From: Desulfovibrio inopinatus DSM 10711
GTDB taxonomy: Bacteria; Desulfobacterota; Desulfovibrionia; Desulfovibrionales; Desulfovibrionaceae
DNA: 64,000 bases
Direction of reading: 5' to 3'
Assembly (NCBI RefSeq): GCF_000429305.1
Contig: NZ_AUBP01000021.1
Coordinates: forward strand, 62,001-126,000
Position 1 is the stretch's first letter. Each line of letters opens with the position of its first letter. The translations under genes and the position numbers were made by a program. This document shows positions 7,501 to 16,588 of this stretch, in pieces. The notes under the pieces were generated by a model. It was not told the origin of the DNA. It did not search any database and worked only from the letters and a program-made list of their open reading frames with translations.

Positions 7501-10362
7501 GAGCTTGGTCGAATGATAGATGGCGGGCATGTCCGGATAATTGACGGCTCCAGCATGATATTTGACGAAGTGCGGGACTTCTTCCCAATTATGGCCAAAA
7601 ACCTTGAACGTGTAGGGCAAATTGGATGGATCCAAAACCGTCAACATTTGACGCGGAGCTCGGAAGAAGCTTCCGGTAAAACAGTAGTCGCTTGCAAGAT
7701 CAGGGTTGGAAATACCGTTGGCAAATCGATCGATATTGGCGGCAATGCGGATGACCGGAACTGGAACGCCAAGTCTACTCGATAACGCCTTGGATGCCGC
7801 ATCGGAGCCGGCCCACACTTGATCGAATTCATTCAGTTCGGGTTTTTCCAGCCACGCATCAAACCAATTTCGTGCCCAGGCGATGACAAGCAAGTTAGGA
7901 TTGGATTGTTCTCGCTTGATTTTGAGCGGATTGAACGTGTGCAAGAGCGCAATCGCGACATCGAAGTGTTCGAGATTGTACCATTGGTTTGGTTCGAGAA
8001 AATGAATCTCCCAACCATACTCTTCTTGCAGTGCTTGGCCCAACTCAAGTGCAGTGAAAAAGTCCGCTTTTGCTCCTGATAATTCAGTTGCACTCACAAG
8101 AAATGCAAGACGCAACGGTGCATGACGGAAAAATAAATCGCCATCAAGTCGTTCTTTTCTATTCTTATCCAGAAGGTAATAGCCAAAACGGTTTTGCAGC
8201 AAGCCAAAGTTCTTACTGATGCGTTTCTTCATATCTTCATTGAGAAGAGAACGGGAAGCGCTTCGATGGTGATACGCTGTCAGAGTATGTGCGCTCACAA
8301 GGGATTTGTTGAGTGCTGTTTGCAACTTGAGGCACAGGTCCACATCCTCATACCCGTAAAAATAGCGCTCTTCAAAGCCGCCCACCGCAAGGTAGTCACT
8401 TTTGCGTACCATCAAGGCCGCTGCTGTAAGGCATGGTTCTTGGGTAAGTTTTTCAGCTCCACCGGTGGTATGTAAGGGAAGTTCAAAGGGGATAAATGGT
8501 TTGTGAGGATTGCAGAAGGAAAATTTAACACTGACATGCTGCGATGGTTCCTCATCTATGAGAGCAAACCCGAGACTCCTGCCGACTTTGATATTTTCGT
8601 CAAGTCCGCCAAAATCAGGGGTAAGAAGACGTAATCCTACTGCAGCCACATCGGGGTCATGGAGATGTTGCGCCAACGGGCCAAGGATATCATCGCGGAA
8701 GATGATGTCATTATTAATAATGAAAAGAAATTCTGCATCAGTAAATTTCACGCCGTAGTTATTCGATGCGGAAAACGAATAGTTATGTCTACGGTTGAGA
8801 AATCGTACGGGGAGGGACTGACCATACCGTTCACTGATTTCCTGGGATAAATCGTCTGACCCGTGGTCGACAATCAGGATTTCGAAGTTGGGGTATGTGT
8901 TGACTCTTGCGAAACTTTGAAAAAAATCTTCAAGATAGTCTTCGCCGTTTTGATTGAGAACAATAAGGCCAATTTTAGGAAGCTGTTCGGCCGAATCAGT
9001 GGAGGAAGCTGTCTGCCCCGTACGAGTTGACTCGGCAGTGACCACGCCATGGCCTTTCTCCACTTCGCTTAACGGGAGGCCGGGAGGGCCGAAATAGGCT
9101 ACGAGCGGAGAGCCGGGAAGCTGGGAACCGGTTTCGCGAAATCGTGCAGTGATCAATATGCTTTTGGAGTGGCAGAATTGGGGAGGAATCTCGTAATGAA
9201 AACCGTGGTATCCTTTGGACCCGAGGCTTTTTCCAACATCGGTACGTAAAATGTCACAGACAACAGATCCTGTATAAAATAAATTTATAAAAATATCAAC
9301 CACTTGTGGTCTTTCTGTCTCGTCTGTTTTCGCGGCCCAGCCTCCGATACTACGGCCGCTTGGTTTATCGAGATGTCCTTTGTACTCTCCAACAATAGGG
9401 GTGTTGTCGTCGTTCATCCCCAGTGTTTTGAGTTGGTTACTTGCTTCTGGAGTAAGCTCAAGCACCGTAGATGTATCACGAAGGAGTACTTTGAAACGCG
9501 GGGCCTCGGTTGCCATGAGCGGGCGATCGAGTTTGACATCGAATCCGTAAAAGCCGCTCCCGCCAACTAATTCGAGAACATCGGGACGATAGATTGACGT
9601 TTCGGCAGACCCAAGAAGCTCATCTCCAACGTACACATCGACCACAGTTGCACGATTCTGTGCAGCAAATGATCGAGCCCAACCCGATACCACGAGTGTA
9701 TCCACTTGATCGACGACGCCCTGACCACCGAGTAAGCCATTGACCCGAATGGGAGACCCCGGTAGCGGCCGTTGAGAGTAACGCTCTACGAGGGTGATGG
9801 TGTGTTCTTGCCCATCAATGAGTGATTCCGGCAAGTCGCAGTCAAAACCGATTTTCTTCGTCACCCCCGGTGGGAGAGGGTGCCGTGTCCGTATTGAACA
9901 CGTAATCGTGTCGATAATTTTTTTGTTTTCATCGACAACAAGGATGTCGGTGGGATTCTCAGGATGCTTGAGGCTTACCGCTATTCCACTGATGTGCATA
10001 TCCTGATGGGTATGCAAGCTCCCTATGAATCCACGTGTTTGGAGTATTTCACGAAGGTGTGCGGGGGCTATGGCTTCTGCAAAAGGAACTGTTTCGTTCG
10101 TTCCAACAACGCGGACTTCGAGATTGCCGAAAGAAAGATAAAGAAAATCGAGTTCTGTTATGGGGAGAGAAAAGCCGTGTGGAACGGTGGAGACATCCTG
10201 GCGATCAATGTTTGCCGGGGCTGAGGAGATTTGTTTATCACCGCACCATAATTCCACGGTGAGTTGAACGTTGTCGTTATCCGTACGTCGTACATGGCCT
10301 TCAACTCGACCGGATGTAATGCGTTCAACAAGTCCTTGCGTGATTTTCTCGGTGTTCGACAC
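4591..10362 (-). CDS. Giant multi-domain glycosyltransferase (four glycosyltransferase domains)
   Basis: About 1,923 residues. Residues 1-430 hold about four beta-rich repeats; the clearest, near 228 and 342, carry VSGWA and IGGWA cores followed by a G-x-x-x-x-S/C-x-x-x-x-R-x-D-V turn. Residues about 464-700 are a GT2 domain (IGLIVLNQNGEDYLEDF, then NNDIIF as the DxD-like motif). Residues about 750-1070 resemble the CgeB-type GT-B fold. Residues about 1240-1590 are a GT4 domain with FFGQIRGYKGLDELVEAF and LPYKKVLTSGSIYLALSYG. Residues about 1620-1860 are a second GT2 domain (VAVLHYEHTDDTIRCVRAL, ILNPDC). Such proteins build surface polysaccharide or glycosylate surface proteins, so one chain may make several linkages. 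The ATG at 10368 abuts GAGGA with no spacer; the GTG two codons later has six bases of spacing, so I prefer it. The next gene upstream on this strand is another glycosyltransferase. Confidence 0.88.
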   Translation of the reverse strand: MSNTEKITQGLVERITSGRVEGHVRRTDNDNVQLTVELWCGDKQISSAPANIDRQDVSTVPHGFSLPITELDFLYLSFGNLEVRVVGTNETVPFAEAIAPAHLREILQTRGFIGSLHTHQDMHISGIAVSLKHPENPTDILVVDENKKIIDTITCSIRTRHPLPPGVTKKIGFDCDLPESLIDGQEHTITLVERYSQRPLPGSPIRVNGLLGGQGVVDQVDTLVVSGWARSFAAQNRATVVDVYVGDELLGSAETSIYRPDVLELVGGSGFYGFDVKLDRPLMATEAPRFKVLLRDTSTVLELTPEASNQLKTLGMNDDNTPIVGEYKGHLDKPSGRSIGGWAAKTDETERPQVVDIFINLFYTGSVVCDILRTDVGKSLGSKGYHGFHYEIPPQFCHSKSILITARFRETGSQLPGSPLVAYFGPPGLPLSEVEKGHGVVTAESTRTGQTASSTDSAEQLPKIGLIVLNQNGEDYLEDFFQSFARVNTYPNFEILIVDHGSDDLSQEISERYGQSLPVRFLNRRHNYSFSASNNYGVKFTDAEFLFIINNDIIFRDDILGPLAQHLHDPDVAAVGLRLLTPDFGGLDENIKVGRSLGFALIDEEPSQHVSVKFSFCNPHKPFIPFELPLHTTGGAEKLTQEPCLTAAALMVRKSDYLAVGGFEERYFYGYEDVDLCLKLQTALNKSLVSAHTLTAYHHRSASRSLLNEDMKKRISKNFGLLQNRFGYYLLDKNRKERLDGDLFFRHAPLRLAFLVSATELSGAKADFFTALELGQALQEEYGWEIHFLEPNQWYNLEHFDVAIALLHTFNPLKIKREQSNPNLLVIAWARNWFDAWLEKPELNEFDQVWAGSDAASKALSSRLGVPVPVIRIAANIDRFANGISNPDLASDYCFTGSFFRAPRQMLTVLDPSNLPYTFKVFGHNWEEVPHFVKYHAGAVNYPDMPAIYHSTKLVIDDANHTTVNWGSVNSRVFDALAAGTLVVTNGRLGAQEAFDGLLPSYETREELEDIIEYYLEHEEKRLELVTSLHRIVKERHSYVNRAHEIKAAIHALQIENFRVRIHCLMSPHQPDPLIEATAEATAELFGKSGSHAWLKRQSARVIQDEAAVLVCRDLRGVALEPDFIDPTRINVLIDLGGKKSYPFEEAALFDVVITISDADSLSQNLAPHGDAVVVGLGLSDDPIQPQDMTAVRMAIEQAFPRLVEMMHDRRTAIGQGTLFKRGTQISAEADMSETVLPQTRVVFFPNYTVTNPYQNLLYTDLPEGFTAEPGTIAAARNAAERGESIVFHLHWSAVITGNVPSRLEAENRIKAFFEDLEGFLEAGGTLALTIHNVLPHEANHPDLEIEVCHRLFARAHVIHAHSHAALAEAEHAYPVPIDSVFVAHHGNYIDVYPNTMGRDEARRKLELDQSALVFLFFGQIRGYKGLDELVEAFSQTVGSQNTAFLIIAGKPVGIDENNIIELAQRYPNIGLVLDYIPDDEIQVFFNAADFVVLPYKKVLTSGSIYLALSYGVPVIAPARGLLSEVLTGPLKPFLYNPDTPNGLAQALLLANKSKESLPELRRAALDKAREYDWPSTRQALVDAIIRARYGKMHDVVVGETTRSCLIRYPEGLERQPRVAVAVLHYEHTDDTIRCVRALGNQTLADHDVYIVSNDDNLLAFNTLCHTFEDATVIQSPENIGYAAGNNIALALINEKPYDYVLILNPDCVAPPTFLASLTASADAHPDASIFGPLILFGDKPDVIWFGGGILDMSDGFSAAHHLIGKRVHQAPNAPFETDYITGAALFFRKSVIGDVGYIPEEFFLYFEETSWCLEAKAKGHRLLMLPGIHLFHHKRSEDGGLPTPTFLYYYTRNCLIMTARHTPDHMESSLVRHKQKINAWLTRIKETGDAERLETAQKAIELGIRDGRDQVTGKIDLQSMLG

Positions 10363-10456
10363 GTGCATTCCTCATTTCGGTTTTATCTTGGTAGCCTTGC
10401 TTCGAGGCTTGGCGTTGTTTTGTAACGTGCTTTCCATCAATACTGTACTGTTTTAT

Positions 10457-12688
10457 TCAGGCATCCATCTTTAAGTGTATGTTGGTGGTCAGGCTGCGCG
10501 TGCGCAACATTGCGTCAATAGTATGGAGCAGGTCATCAATGGACACGCTGAAGTGTCCAGACTCTTCTTTACTGGGGGTCGCTTCAATATAAGCATATCG
10601 TAAGCCTTGAATCGCTGCAAAGGACGCGGCCTGCGGCAAGCGGAGTTGACGCAAGCCAATATGAAGAACCTGGCAGCCCGGTGAACCGAAAAGAATATTA
10701 ACAAGAGAGTCTGTGTGCGCTCCAACAATGAATCGTGCATTGTGGATCGTTTGGATGATTTCATGGACAGTGGATTCGAGAGGATCAAGGATGTAGAAGC
10801 CTGCTTCTTGAAGGCGACGAATGACCTCCGCTTCATTGGAAAATTGCGAAATTTCTCCAAAGCGCTTGAGATAAACAAGTGAGCGATCGCTATGCGTGGA
10901 AGCAGAATTTGTCGTCGAGGATCGCTTGATCATTTCTTGAAATATCCAACCCAGTGCAGGGTGAGGTCCCATCGGCGTTTTGAGAAGTGATGAAGCAATG
11001 TAGAGTTCGTTGACGCGTGATACAGCTAAATGTGGCCATATCAGGAGATCTTCTTCTTGAATGCCTGCCAAATTGAGTAAGTCGAATTGCCAGTCTTCCA
11101 ATGCTGGTGTCAGATACTTGGCCCCGGTACGAGCTACGGTATCTCGAAGTACAAGGATGTTGGGGAGGCAATAGGCGAGAAAATGAGAATATGATGTCGA
11201 CGAAACCGGTGTCGCTAATAAGGCAACTGGTGTTTCGATGTCGGGACCATGTCCAATTTCTTTAATATAGTAAAAATCGTTTCCCCAGTGAGAAACTTTT
11301 CCGATGCGTAAGCTATTGAATGCCTGTTCAAAATAGCATGTTTCTCGCACCAAACTTGCGTTTTCCAGAAAAACGACGCCGTCAGGCATGCATACAAAAG
11401 CATTTTGGAGTTTTCGGCAATGTGTTTCCGGAGCGCGATAGTTGACAATCGGGACTTGGGATAATGGCAGCGGATTGGCATCCAAAGTCGGAGTATCGAG
11501 GAATACCTGATTATTGAAATCGCGGGCCGGTATAGACCCCTTCTGTACGTCATCCAAGAGAGGAATATCGTCGGTAATGGAGACTGAGTGTATCGGGCCA
11601 CTGACCAACGGAGGCTGTTTCGATCCCAAAAGAGGTTCGACAGTAACAGGACTCTTCTGAAAAGAATGCTGACAGAACGAAAACCGAACGTCGATACGAG
11701 TTTTCGTAGTTAAAGCAGCGGTCGGGTTTATAGGAATGACTGTATCGATGGCGTTTTGATTTGGAGAAAATGGTATAAATTTTCGATTCACAAGAACTTC
11801 ATCGGCAAACACGTCCACTGTGACCTGCCGAATTGCCGTATTGCTGCGCCGAATAATAATGTGAGCACAGTTATTGACAACACCAATAAGCTGTCCAACA
11901 GGCATAATCGCACGCTTGAACCGTCGATCTGCATCGCGTGTAATTTCATTGTACTTGCGAAGGTATAACTCGTAGGCCTCCGTGCTGCGTAGAATATATT
12001 GTGCAAACTGACCATCTGGTGATTCTTTGATGTTATGCAGTGCCTCTTCGGCTTCCGTTGGCGTTGGCCTATGGAAGTGAATAATTTTCGCTTTTGGTTC
12101 AATCCCCCAATACGGTTTCCAGGCAAAGGTATGGGGGAGTTCTTCACAGACGCCTTGGTAATAACTGGCCATGGGGTCTGCACCGGGCGCTGATAACGCA
12201 GGAAGACACGCCGCAAGATAACGATAAAAATCGTCGCGCGTTGCTCGAACCGCCGGAACATTGATCACCATGACTCCCGAAGAAGTTGTATGAGCGGAGT
12301 CACGCTCCAAACTTGGGGCCATGGCGATATATTGAGGTGTTACAGCATCAAAAGAAGCCTCTTTGAGGAAAAGGACACCAATGTCCGAATACAGGACAAA
12401 CTCATCCTCTTGCTCCATGAGCGAGATGTCGGACCGGAGCAAGAGAGGGTTGGCCGGATTGATACCGTGCTCCATCCAGTTGGCAATCTGAAAATAGCTA
12501 GGCTTGTAGTCGAGAACAACGACGCCGGCTTCTGTGAGTTCATCAATGAACGCCGATCGTTCTCCATGATAGAGACAATGGGGAACAAGGTTGGTGAATT
12601 TAAGACAAGAATGGACTGCCGACCTGATTGTGGCGGCGTATGTAGCGATCATGTCCTGATTGAAAGCGAAATACCATTTACGTATCAT
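10457..12688 (-). CDS. Two-domain glycosyltransferase (GT8-like N-terminus, GT61-type C-terminus)
   Basis: A 743-residue protein. Residues 1 to about 235 look like a GT-A domain of the GT8 type: KWYFAFNQD at the start, a D-x-D-like LYSDIGVLFL near 98, and a late IIHFHRP motif. Residues about 430-720 match the DUF563/GT61 family, with SLVYLKRFGE, a following NEAEVIRRLQEAGF segment and a FIVGAHTDSLVNILF motif near 653-668. The usual GT61 form is G-x-H-G-A; here the residue after H is T, then D. Both domains are expected to transfer sugars to a glycan or protein in the cytoplasm; donor and acceptor cannot be read from the sequence. It lies about 95 bases upstream of the giant glycosyltransferase gene on the same strand, with rmlA about 100 bases further upstream, so the three may form one operon. 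The ribosome-binding site is weak. Confidence 0.78.
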   Translation of the reverse strand: MIRKWYFAFNQDMIATYAATIRSAVHSCLKFTNLVPHCLYHGERSAFIDELTEAGVVVLDYKPSYFQIANWMEHGINPANPLLLRSDISLMEQEDEFVLYSDIGVLFLKEASFDAVTPQYIAMAPSLERDSAHTTSSGVMVINVPAVRATRDDFYRYLAACLPALSAPGADPMASYYQGVCEELPHTFAWKPYWGIEPKAKIIHFHRPTPTEAEEALHNIKESPDGQFAQYILRSTEAYELYLRKYNEITRDADRRFKRAIMPVGQLIGVVNNCAHIIIRRSNTAIRQVTVDVFADEVLVNRKFIPFSPNQNAIDTVIPINPTAALTTKTRIDVRFSFCQHSFQKSPVTVEPLLGSKQPPLVSGPIHSVSITDDIPLLDDVQKGSIPARDFNNQVFLDTPTLDANPLPLSQVPIVNYRAPETHCRKLQNAFVCMPDGVVFLENASLVRETCYFEQAFNSLRIGKVSHWGNDFYYIKEIGHGPDIETPVALLATPVSSTSYSHFLAYCLPNILVLRDTVARTGAKYLTPALEDWQFDLLNLAGIQEEDLLIWPHLAVSRVNELYIASSLLKTPMGPHPALGWIFQEMIKRSSTTNSASTHSDRSLVYLKRFGEISQFSNEAEVIRRLQEAGFYILDPLESTVHEIIQTIHNARFIVGAHTDSLVNILFGSPGCQVLHIGLRQLRLPQAASFAAIQGLRYAYIEATPSKEESGHFSVSIDDLLHTIDAMLRTRSLTTNIHLKMDA

Positions 12689-12794
12689 ATTTTAGGCGAT
12701 CCTTATCGGAGCGTTGCGCGATGCAAAATGGACAGCCGCATTGACTTGATCGGAAAAGAGCGAAGGGTGCCGATCGAGCTACGGCAACAACTTT

Positions 12795-13700
12795 CTAGCC
12801 GTTAAGCAACCGCATAAGATATTGTCCATACCCCGTCTTCAGAAAAGGCTGTGCGCTTGTTTTAAGTTGTTCAGCGTCAATATAGCCTAAACGGAAGGCA
12901 ATTTCTTCAAGACACGCAATCTTCAGTCCCTGTCGGGATTCCACGGTTTGGACAAATTGCCCGGCTGACAAGAGCGATTCATGCGTTCCCGTATCGAGCC
13001 AGGCATAACCGCGTCCCATGAGTTCGACCCGCAAGTTCTCTCTCTTGAGATATTCTTTATTCACATCTGTAATTTCAAGCTCTCCGCGGGCAGAGGGCGC
13101 GAGGTTACGTGCAATGTTCACCACATCGTTATCATAGAAATATAATCCTGTTACAGCGTAGGATGACTTGGGGTTTTGAGGTTTCTCTTCAATATCGATC
13201 ACACGCTTGTCTTTATCGAAGGCGACAACGCCATACCGTTCCGGGTCACCGACATGATACCCGAAGACGGTGGCTCCAGACAGGGTATTGGTAAGGGCAT
13301 TTTTAAGTAACCCAGGGAGGTCGTGCCCGAAGAAGATATTGTCACCTAAAATGAGGCTGACATTTTTGTCCTCGATAAAGTCTTCGCCAATGACAAAAGC
13401 CTGGGCAATACCTTCAGGCTTGGGCTGTTCTTTGTATTCAATCGAGATCCCCCAATTACTGCCGTCTCCCAAGAGGTCTCGGAAACGAGGAATATCAGTT
13501 GGTGTGGAAATGACCAGAATATCTCGAATTCCCGCCATCATGAGAACAGACAGGGGATAATAAATCATGGGTTTGTCAAAAATCGGCATGAGCTGTTTGC
13601 TCACCGACATTGTGAGAGGATAAAGGCGTGTTCCGGAACCACCGGCAAGAACAATACCTTTCCAGTTCCGGGCTTCAGGGTGCGAGGAATAATTCAGCAC
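12795..13700 (-). CDS. rmlA: Glucose-1-phosphate thymidylyltransferase RmlA
   Basis: Makes dTDP-glucose from glucose-1-phosphate and dTTP, the entry step to dTDP-rhamnose and other dTDP sugars. The 301-residue protein has the nucleotide-binding motif [16 protein letters not shown], then [34 protein letters not shown] and [11 protein letters not shown], all diagnostic of RmlA/RfbA. It starts at GTG with an AAGGAG ribosome-binding site seven bases upstream, which gives 13 residues ahead of the usual start. It is the first gene of a leftward set with two glycosyltransferase genes. The rmlB, rmlC and rmlD genes are not in the window, so the sugar finally made is unknown. Family length is about 290, so the protein is complete. 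Confidence 0.96.
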   Translation of the reverse strand: MLNYSSHPEARNWKGIVLAGGSGTRLYPLTMSVSKQLMPIFDKPMIYYPLSVLMMAGIRDILVISTPTDIPRFRDLLGDGSNWGISIEYKEQPKPEGIAQAFVIGEDFIEDKNVSLILGDNIFFGHDLPGLLKNALTNTLSGATVFGYHVGDPERYGVVAFDKDKRVIDIEEKPQNPKSSYAVTGLYFYDNDVVNIARNLAPSARGELEITDVNKEYLKRENLRVELMGRGYAWLDTGTHESLLSAGQFVQTVESRQGLKIACLEEIAFRLGYIDAEQLKTSAQPFLKTGYGQYLMRLLNG

Positions 13701-13912
13701 TATCGTCTCCTTCGTATCGTTGTCGTATCGCTGTTGCTGCCCATATTACGCGTGATTGCGCCGATAGCACGCTTTTGATGCGTTGTCATTATTCGCATTA
13801 AAAGCGCCATGAACTTCGCTATGCGATGATGTGCTTCGGTTCGGTGTACGTAATAGGGGGAATGTATTTCCGGCATGGACGATGTGTCATAAATTTTGCT
13901 AAGTATTTTTCG

Positions 13913-13942
13913 TTGTCATCAAACCAAGCCGGTCTCTATTAT
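13913..13942 (+). promoter_or_regulatory. Candidate sigma-70 promoter of the TPR gene cluster
   Basis: TTGTCA (13913-13918) and TATTAT (13937-13942) separated by 18 bases, about 35 bases ahead of the first TPR gene's start codon. A GCCGG / CCGGC inverted repeat (13928-13932, 13950-13954) flanks the -10 box. Confidence 0.5.
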
Positions 13943-13977
13943 TCTAGGAGCCGGCAGACAGAACGAGGCAAGACCGT

Positions 13978-14733
13978 ATGACCACGGGGTTAGCCCATAA
14001 CGGCGTGGTACGGGGCGTCTATTCCAGCGAGAGTATGTCCTCGGTGGGCTTCGGAACAACCCGGCGTCGTGTCAAGCAAATGTTTTTTATTTTTGTTGAA
14101 GAGCAGGCTGGAGAAATTATTGAATATCAGCTCCTTAACTCCAATTTCGTGCCGTCTGGTCAAAAAAAGAAGATTACTCGGCAAGAACTCTTCAAAAATT
14201 TTGTTCCCGAGCCTTCGCTTTTTTTGAATACGGTGAAGCCGCTTATGCGCCGCGTCAACGAGTCTATCTCATTGGCTGATGGACATCGTGAACAAGGACG
14301 TCTTTTTTCCGCTGAATTTGAATATAAAAATGTCTTGCGTATCGACGAGGAACATATCCGCGCAACATTTGGGCTGGGCCTGACTTACTTTGAGCAGGGT
14401 GAGCGGCATAATGCAGACTTGATTTTTCGTCGTTTAGCAGGGCTTGATGGTGCATTTATGCCAGAGCATAAACACCTCTTCAACGAGTTTGGTATTCAGA
14501 TGCGTAAGAATAAGATGTATGATCAAGCCTTACGCTATTATGGGAAGGCCATTCGTTTATGTAAAACAGACGAAAATCTTTTTTATAATATGGCGAGAGT
14601 TTTATTGGAGAGAGGGCGTCCGTCCAAAGCTCTGCATTTTGTTGAGCGTTCTCTTGCCGTGAACCCTGATCTTGAAGCGTCGCAGACTTTGTCGGCGATT
14701 ATTCATAAGAAATTAAAGAAGAGTAACCGATAA
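13978..14733 (+). CDS. TPR-repeat protein, first of three paralogues
   Basis: A 251-residue soluble protein. After about 30 variable residues, residues 35-95 form a small mixed domain (FFIFVEEQAGEIIEYQLL) ending in the motif FVPEPSLFLNTVKPLMRRV. Residues about 105-245 are tetratricopeptide repeats, for example QALRYYGKAIRLCKTDENLF and KALHFVERSLAVNPDLEAS. TPRs are protein-binding scaffolds; the partner is unknown. The same architecture and the P-x-P-x-x-F/Y-x-x-x-V/L-x-P motif recur in the genes at 15723 and 16589. No signal peptide or membrane segment is seen. It heads a rightward four-gene cluster with a promoter candidate directly upstream, and the next gene starts 31 bases after its stop. 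Family name and function are not known to me. Confidence 0.85.
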   Translation: MTTGLAHNGVVRGVYSSESMSSVGFGTTRRRVKQMFFIFVEEQAGEIIEYQLLNSNFVPSGQKKKITRQELFKNFVPEPSLFLNTVKPLMRRVNESISLADGHREQGRLFSAEFEYKNVLRIDEEHIRATFGLGLTYFEQGERHNADLIFRRLAGLDGAFMPEHKHLFNEFGIQMRKNKMYDQALRYYGKAIRLCKTDENLFYNMARVLLERGRPSKALHFVERSLAVNPDLEASQTLSAIIHKKLKKSNR

Positions 14734-14764
14734 TATCACTTTATGCTTGTGAGGACGATGCTTC

Positions 14765-15652
14765 ATGGCCAGTACGTTTCTCGGACAGTATTTATTGCAG
14801 AAAAACGCGGTGAGTGAAAAGGCGCTCAACGAAGCTCTCGCTTATCAGCGAAAAGCGAATAACCGCATTGGAGAGTTGGCGATCCAAGAAGGCGTACTTT
14901 CACGAAAGGCCGTTGAAGCTATTATCGCTGCCCAGCGAGAAACGGACGCGAGCTTTGGCGATTTGGCCGTGCGGTTAGGATACCTGAGCCAAAGGCAGAT
15001 TGATGATTTGTTGTTCAAGCAAAAGGTGCACAGTGTCTATCTGGGCGAAGCCCTTCTTGAATTGGGTCACCTTTCTGCAGAACAGTACTGTCATCTGCTT
15101 GATGAATATGTCGATGAAAAAAAGAAGCGACAAGAAAATGTTCATTATTTGTTAGAAGGCTATCCTGAGAATCGGTTTCTGAGCCAAATGACGGAAGCCT
15201 TACAGAAAGCGTTTTTTCGCTTTGCCGGAGCCAGTGTACTCCTGTACCACATCGGAGTTGATGAGCAGAAAGAGGAATTATCTTCAGAAAGTGATCTTCT
15301 CGGGTATGCGTTCTATGGGAAAATTCCTGGCAAAGGATGTATTTATAGTGTGTTGCGTGCCTCAGCATCAACATTTGCCCGCTTGGAAGAAACTGCGGCT
15401 CCCTCTCCTCTGAGACCCAAAGGCCCTCTTTTGCTTGATATTCTTGAAGTAACAACCCGGTATTTTATCCGATTTCTTGAAGAAGACGGAAACCATCTTG
15501 AAAATTCGGTATGGCGACGTATTTCTGAAGAAGAAATCGCGCAAAACGTTACTCATGGTGCACAGATTGATTTCGATAGCCAACAGGGCCGGTTGGAGTT
15601 GTTTTTTACTTTGACGAAAGACCCCGACGCAGTGATGGAACCGAAAGAATAA
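14765..15652 (+). CDS. Helical-repeat protein resembling MshEN/GspE N-terminal repeats
   Basis: A 295-residue soluble protein within the TPR cluster. Residues 1 to about 120 contain roughly three repeats of the form G-x-x-L-x-x-x-G-x-L-S-x-x-x-x-x-x-x-x-Q (LGQYLLQKNAVSEKAL, IGELAIQEGVLSRKAV, FGDLAVRLGYLSQRQI, LGEALLELGHLSAEQY). These resemble the N-terminal repeats of type II secretion/MSHA ATPases, which in some proteins bind cyclic di-GMP. Residues about 140-290 form an alpha/beta domain that I cannot place; a CheX-like fold is possible but not shown. There is no ATPase core, so it is a stand-alone version. It lies between the first and second TPR paralogues, 31 bases after one and 70 before the other, suggesting shared function. 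A GAGGA sequence precedes the start. Confidence 0.75.
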   Translation: MASTFLGQYLLQKNAVSEKALNEALAYQRKANNRIGELAIQEGVLSRKAVEAIIAAQRETDASFGDLAVRLGYLSQRQIDDLLFKQKVHSVYLGEALLELGHLSAEQYCHLLDEYVDEKKKRQENVHYLLEGYPENRFLSQMTEALQKAFFRFAGASVLLYHIGVDEQKEELSSESDLLGYAFYGKIPGKGCIYSVLRASASTFARLEETAAPSPLRPKGPLLLDILEVTTRYFIRFLEEDGNHLENSVWRRISEEEIAQNVTHGAQIDFDSQQGRLELFFTLTKDPDAVMEPKE

Positions 15653-15722
15653 GGTGAGCATATCGTCTGGAGCAGGAAGAGAGCATAATGCCAATTGGCA
15701 ACAGAAGGATACGGGAATTAGT

Positions 15723-16466
15723 ATGGAAATTCTTGGAGTTTATACGACAAGCCGGAAGGAAAAAGTGGGTGATGGTGGTATGCGCAAGGAATATATCCAC
15801 TCCATCTATTGGCTTGTGGTGACCTTGGGAGAAAATAGCTACATTGCCGTTGCATTGAATGACACCAATCTGCCCACATCCGTTTATAACGTGGTGACGA
15901 CCGAAGAGCTTTTAAAATCATATACGCCTGATCCCAAATATTATTTGAAAAATGTTTATCCCGTCATCCGCTCGCTTCAAACCAAGCTGAAAACTCCGGA
16001 AGGAGCCGCAACAGCCTCAGAACTTAGTGAACGTGAACGGCATTTTCTCGTTGCACTCAAATTGGACGACATTTCGAAGAGGAGTGAGGAATCAGGATTC
16101 TCCAGAGCTCGGCGGATTATTTTGGGGACTCCCTTGGATGAGGGAGAATTCAATTTTGCGCAACGCAAGCAACTCAATACGTTTGGTATCAGCCTGCGGA
16201 AACAAAAGAATTATGATGAGGCCATTAAGTTTTATCAAAAAGGCCTCGAGGTCAATCCTGACGATGATCATCTCGTCTTCAATATTGCCCGTGCGTATTT
16301 TGAGAAAGGACTTATCGCTCCATGTAAGCGTTTGCTTGAAAAGGCCTTGTCCATGAACCCAGAATTGAAAGAAGCTCGACGATTTGCCGAGTTTTTAGAG
16401 ACGCAAGGAAAAAGAGCTGGGAGTGGCAGAAGTATGCCACAAAAGTCGGAGAGGACATCGGGGTAA
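15723..16466 (+). CDS. TPR-repeat protein, second of three paralogues
   Basis: A 247-residue protein. I place the start at the ATG at 15723 because the N-terminus then reads MEILGVYTTSRKE, matching the third paralogue's MNVELMGIFQQKE; a longer in-frame start at 15654 would overlap poorly conserved DNA. The N-terminal domain ends in YTPDPKYYLKNVYPVIRSL, the family motif. C-terminal TPR units follow (EAIKFYQKGLEVNPDDDHLV, then PCKRLLEKALSMNPELKEA). The C-terminal tail is basic and probably disordered. The role is unknown; TPRs suggest a scaffold. It lies 70 bases after the helical-repeat gene and 122 bases before the third paralogue. The ribosome-binding site is weak. Confidence 0.82.
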   Translation: MEILGVYTTSRKEKVGDGGMRKEYIHSIYWLVVTLGENSYIAVALNDTNLPTSVYNVVTTEELLKSYTPDPKYYLKNVYPVIRSLQTKLKTPEGAATASELSERERHFLVALKLDDISKRSEESGFSRARRIILGTPLDEGEFNFAQRKQLNTFGISLRKQKNYDEAIKFYQKGLEVNPDDDHLVFNIARAYFEKGLIAPCKRLLEKALSMNPELKEARRFAEFLETQGKRAGSGRSMPQKSERTSG

Positions 16467-16588
16467 GTAGGTCATTTTTTTGACATGATCCTTGTGTCGC
16501 CTTGTAATTATCCGAAAAAATAGTGCATTTATTTCGGCACATGAATTGCTTTTCATGGGAAGAACTACAATTCCCAGGAGAGATTGTC

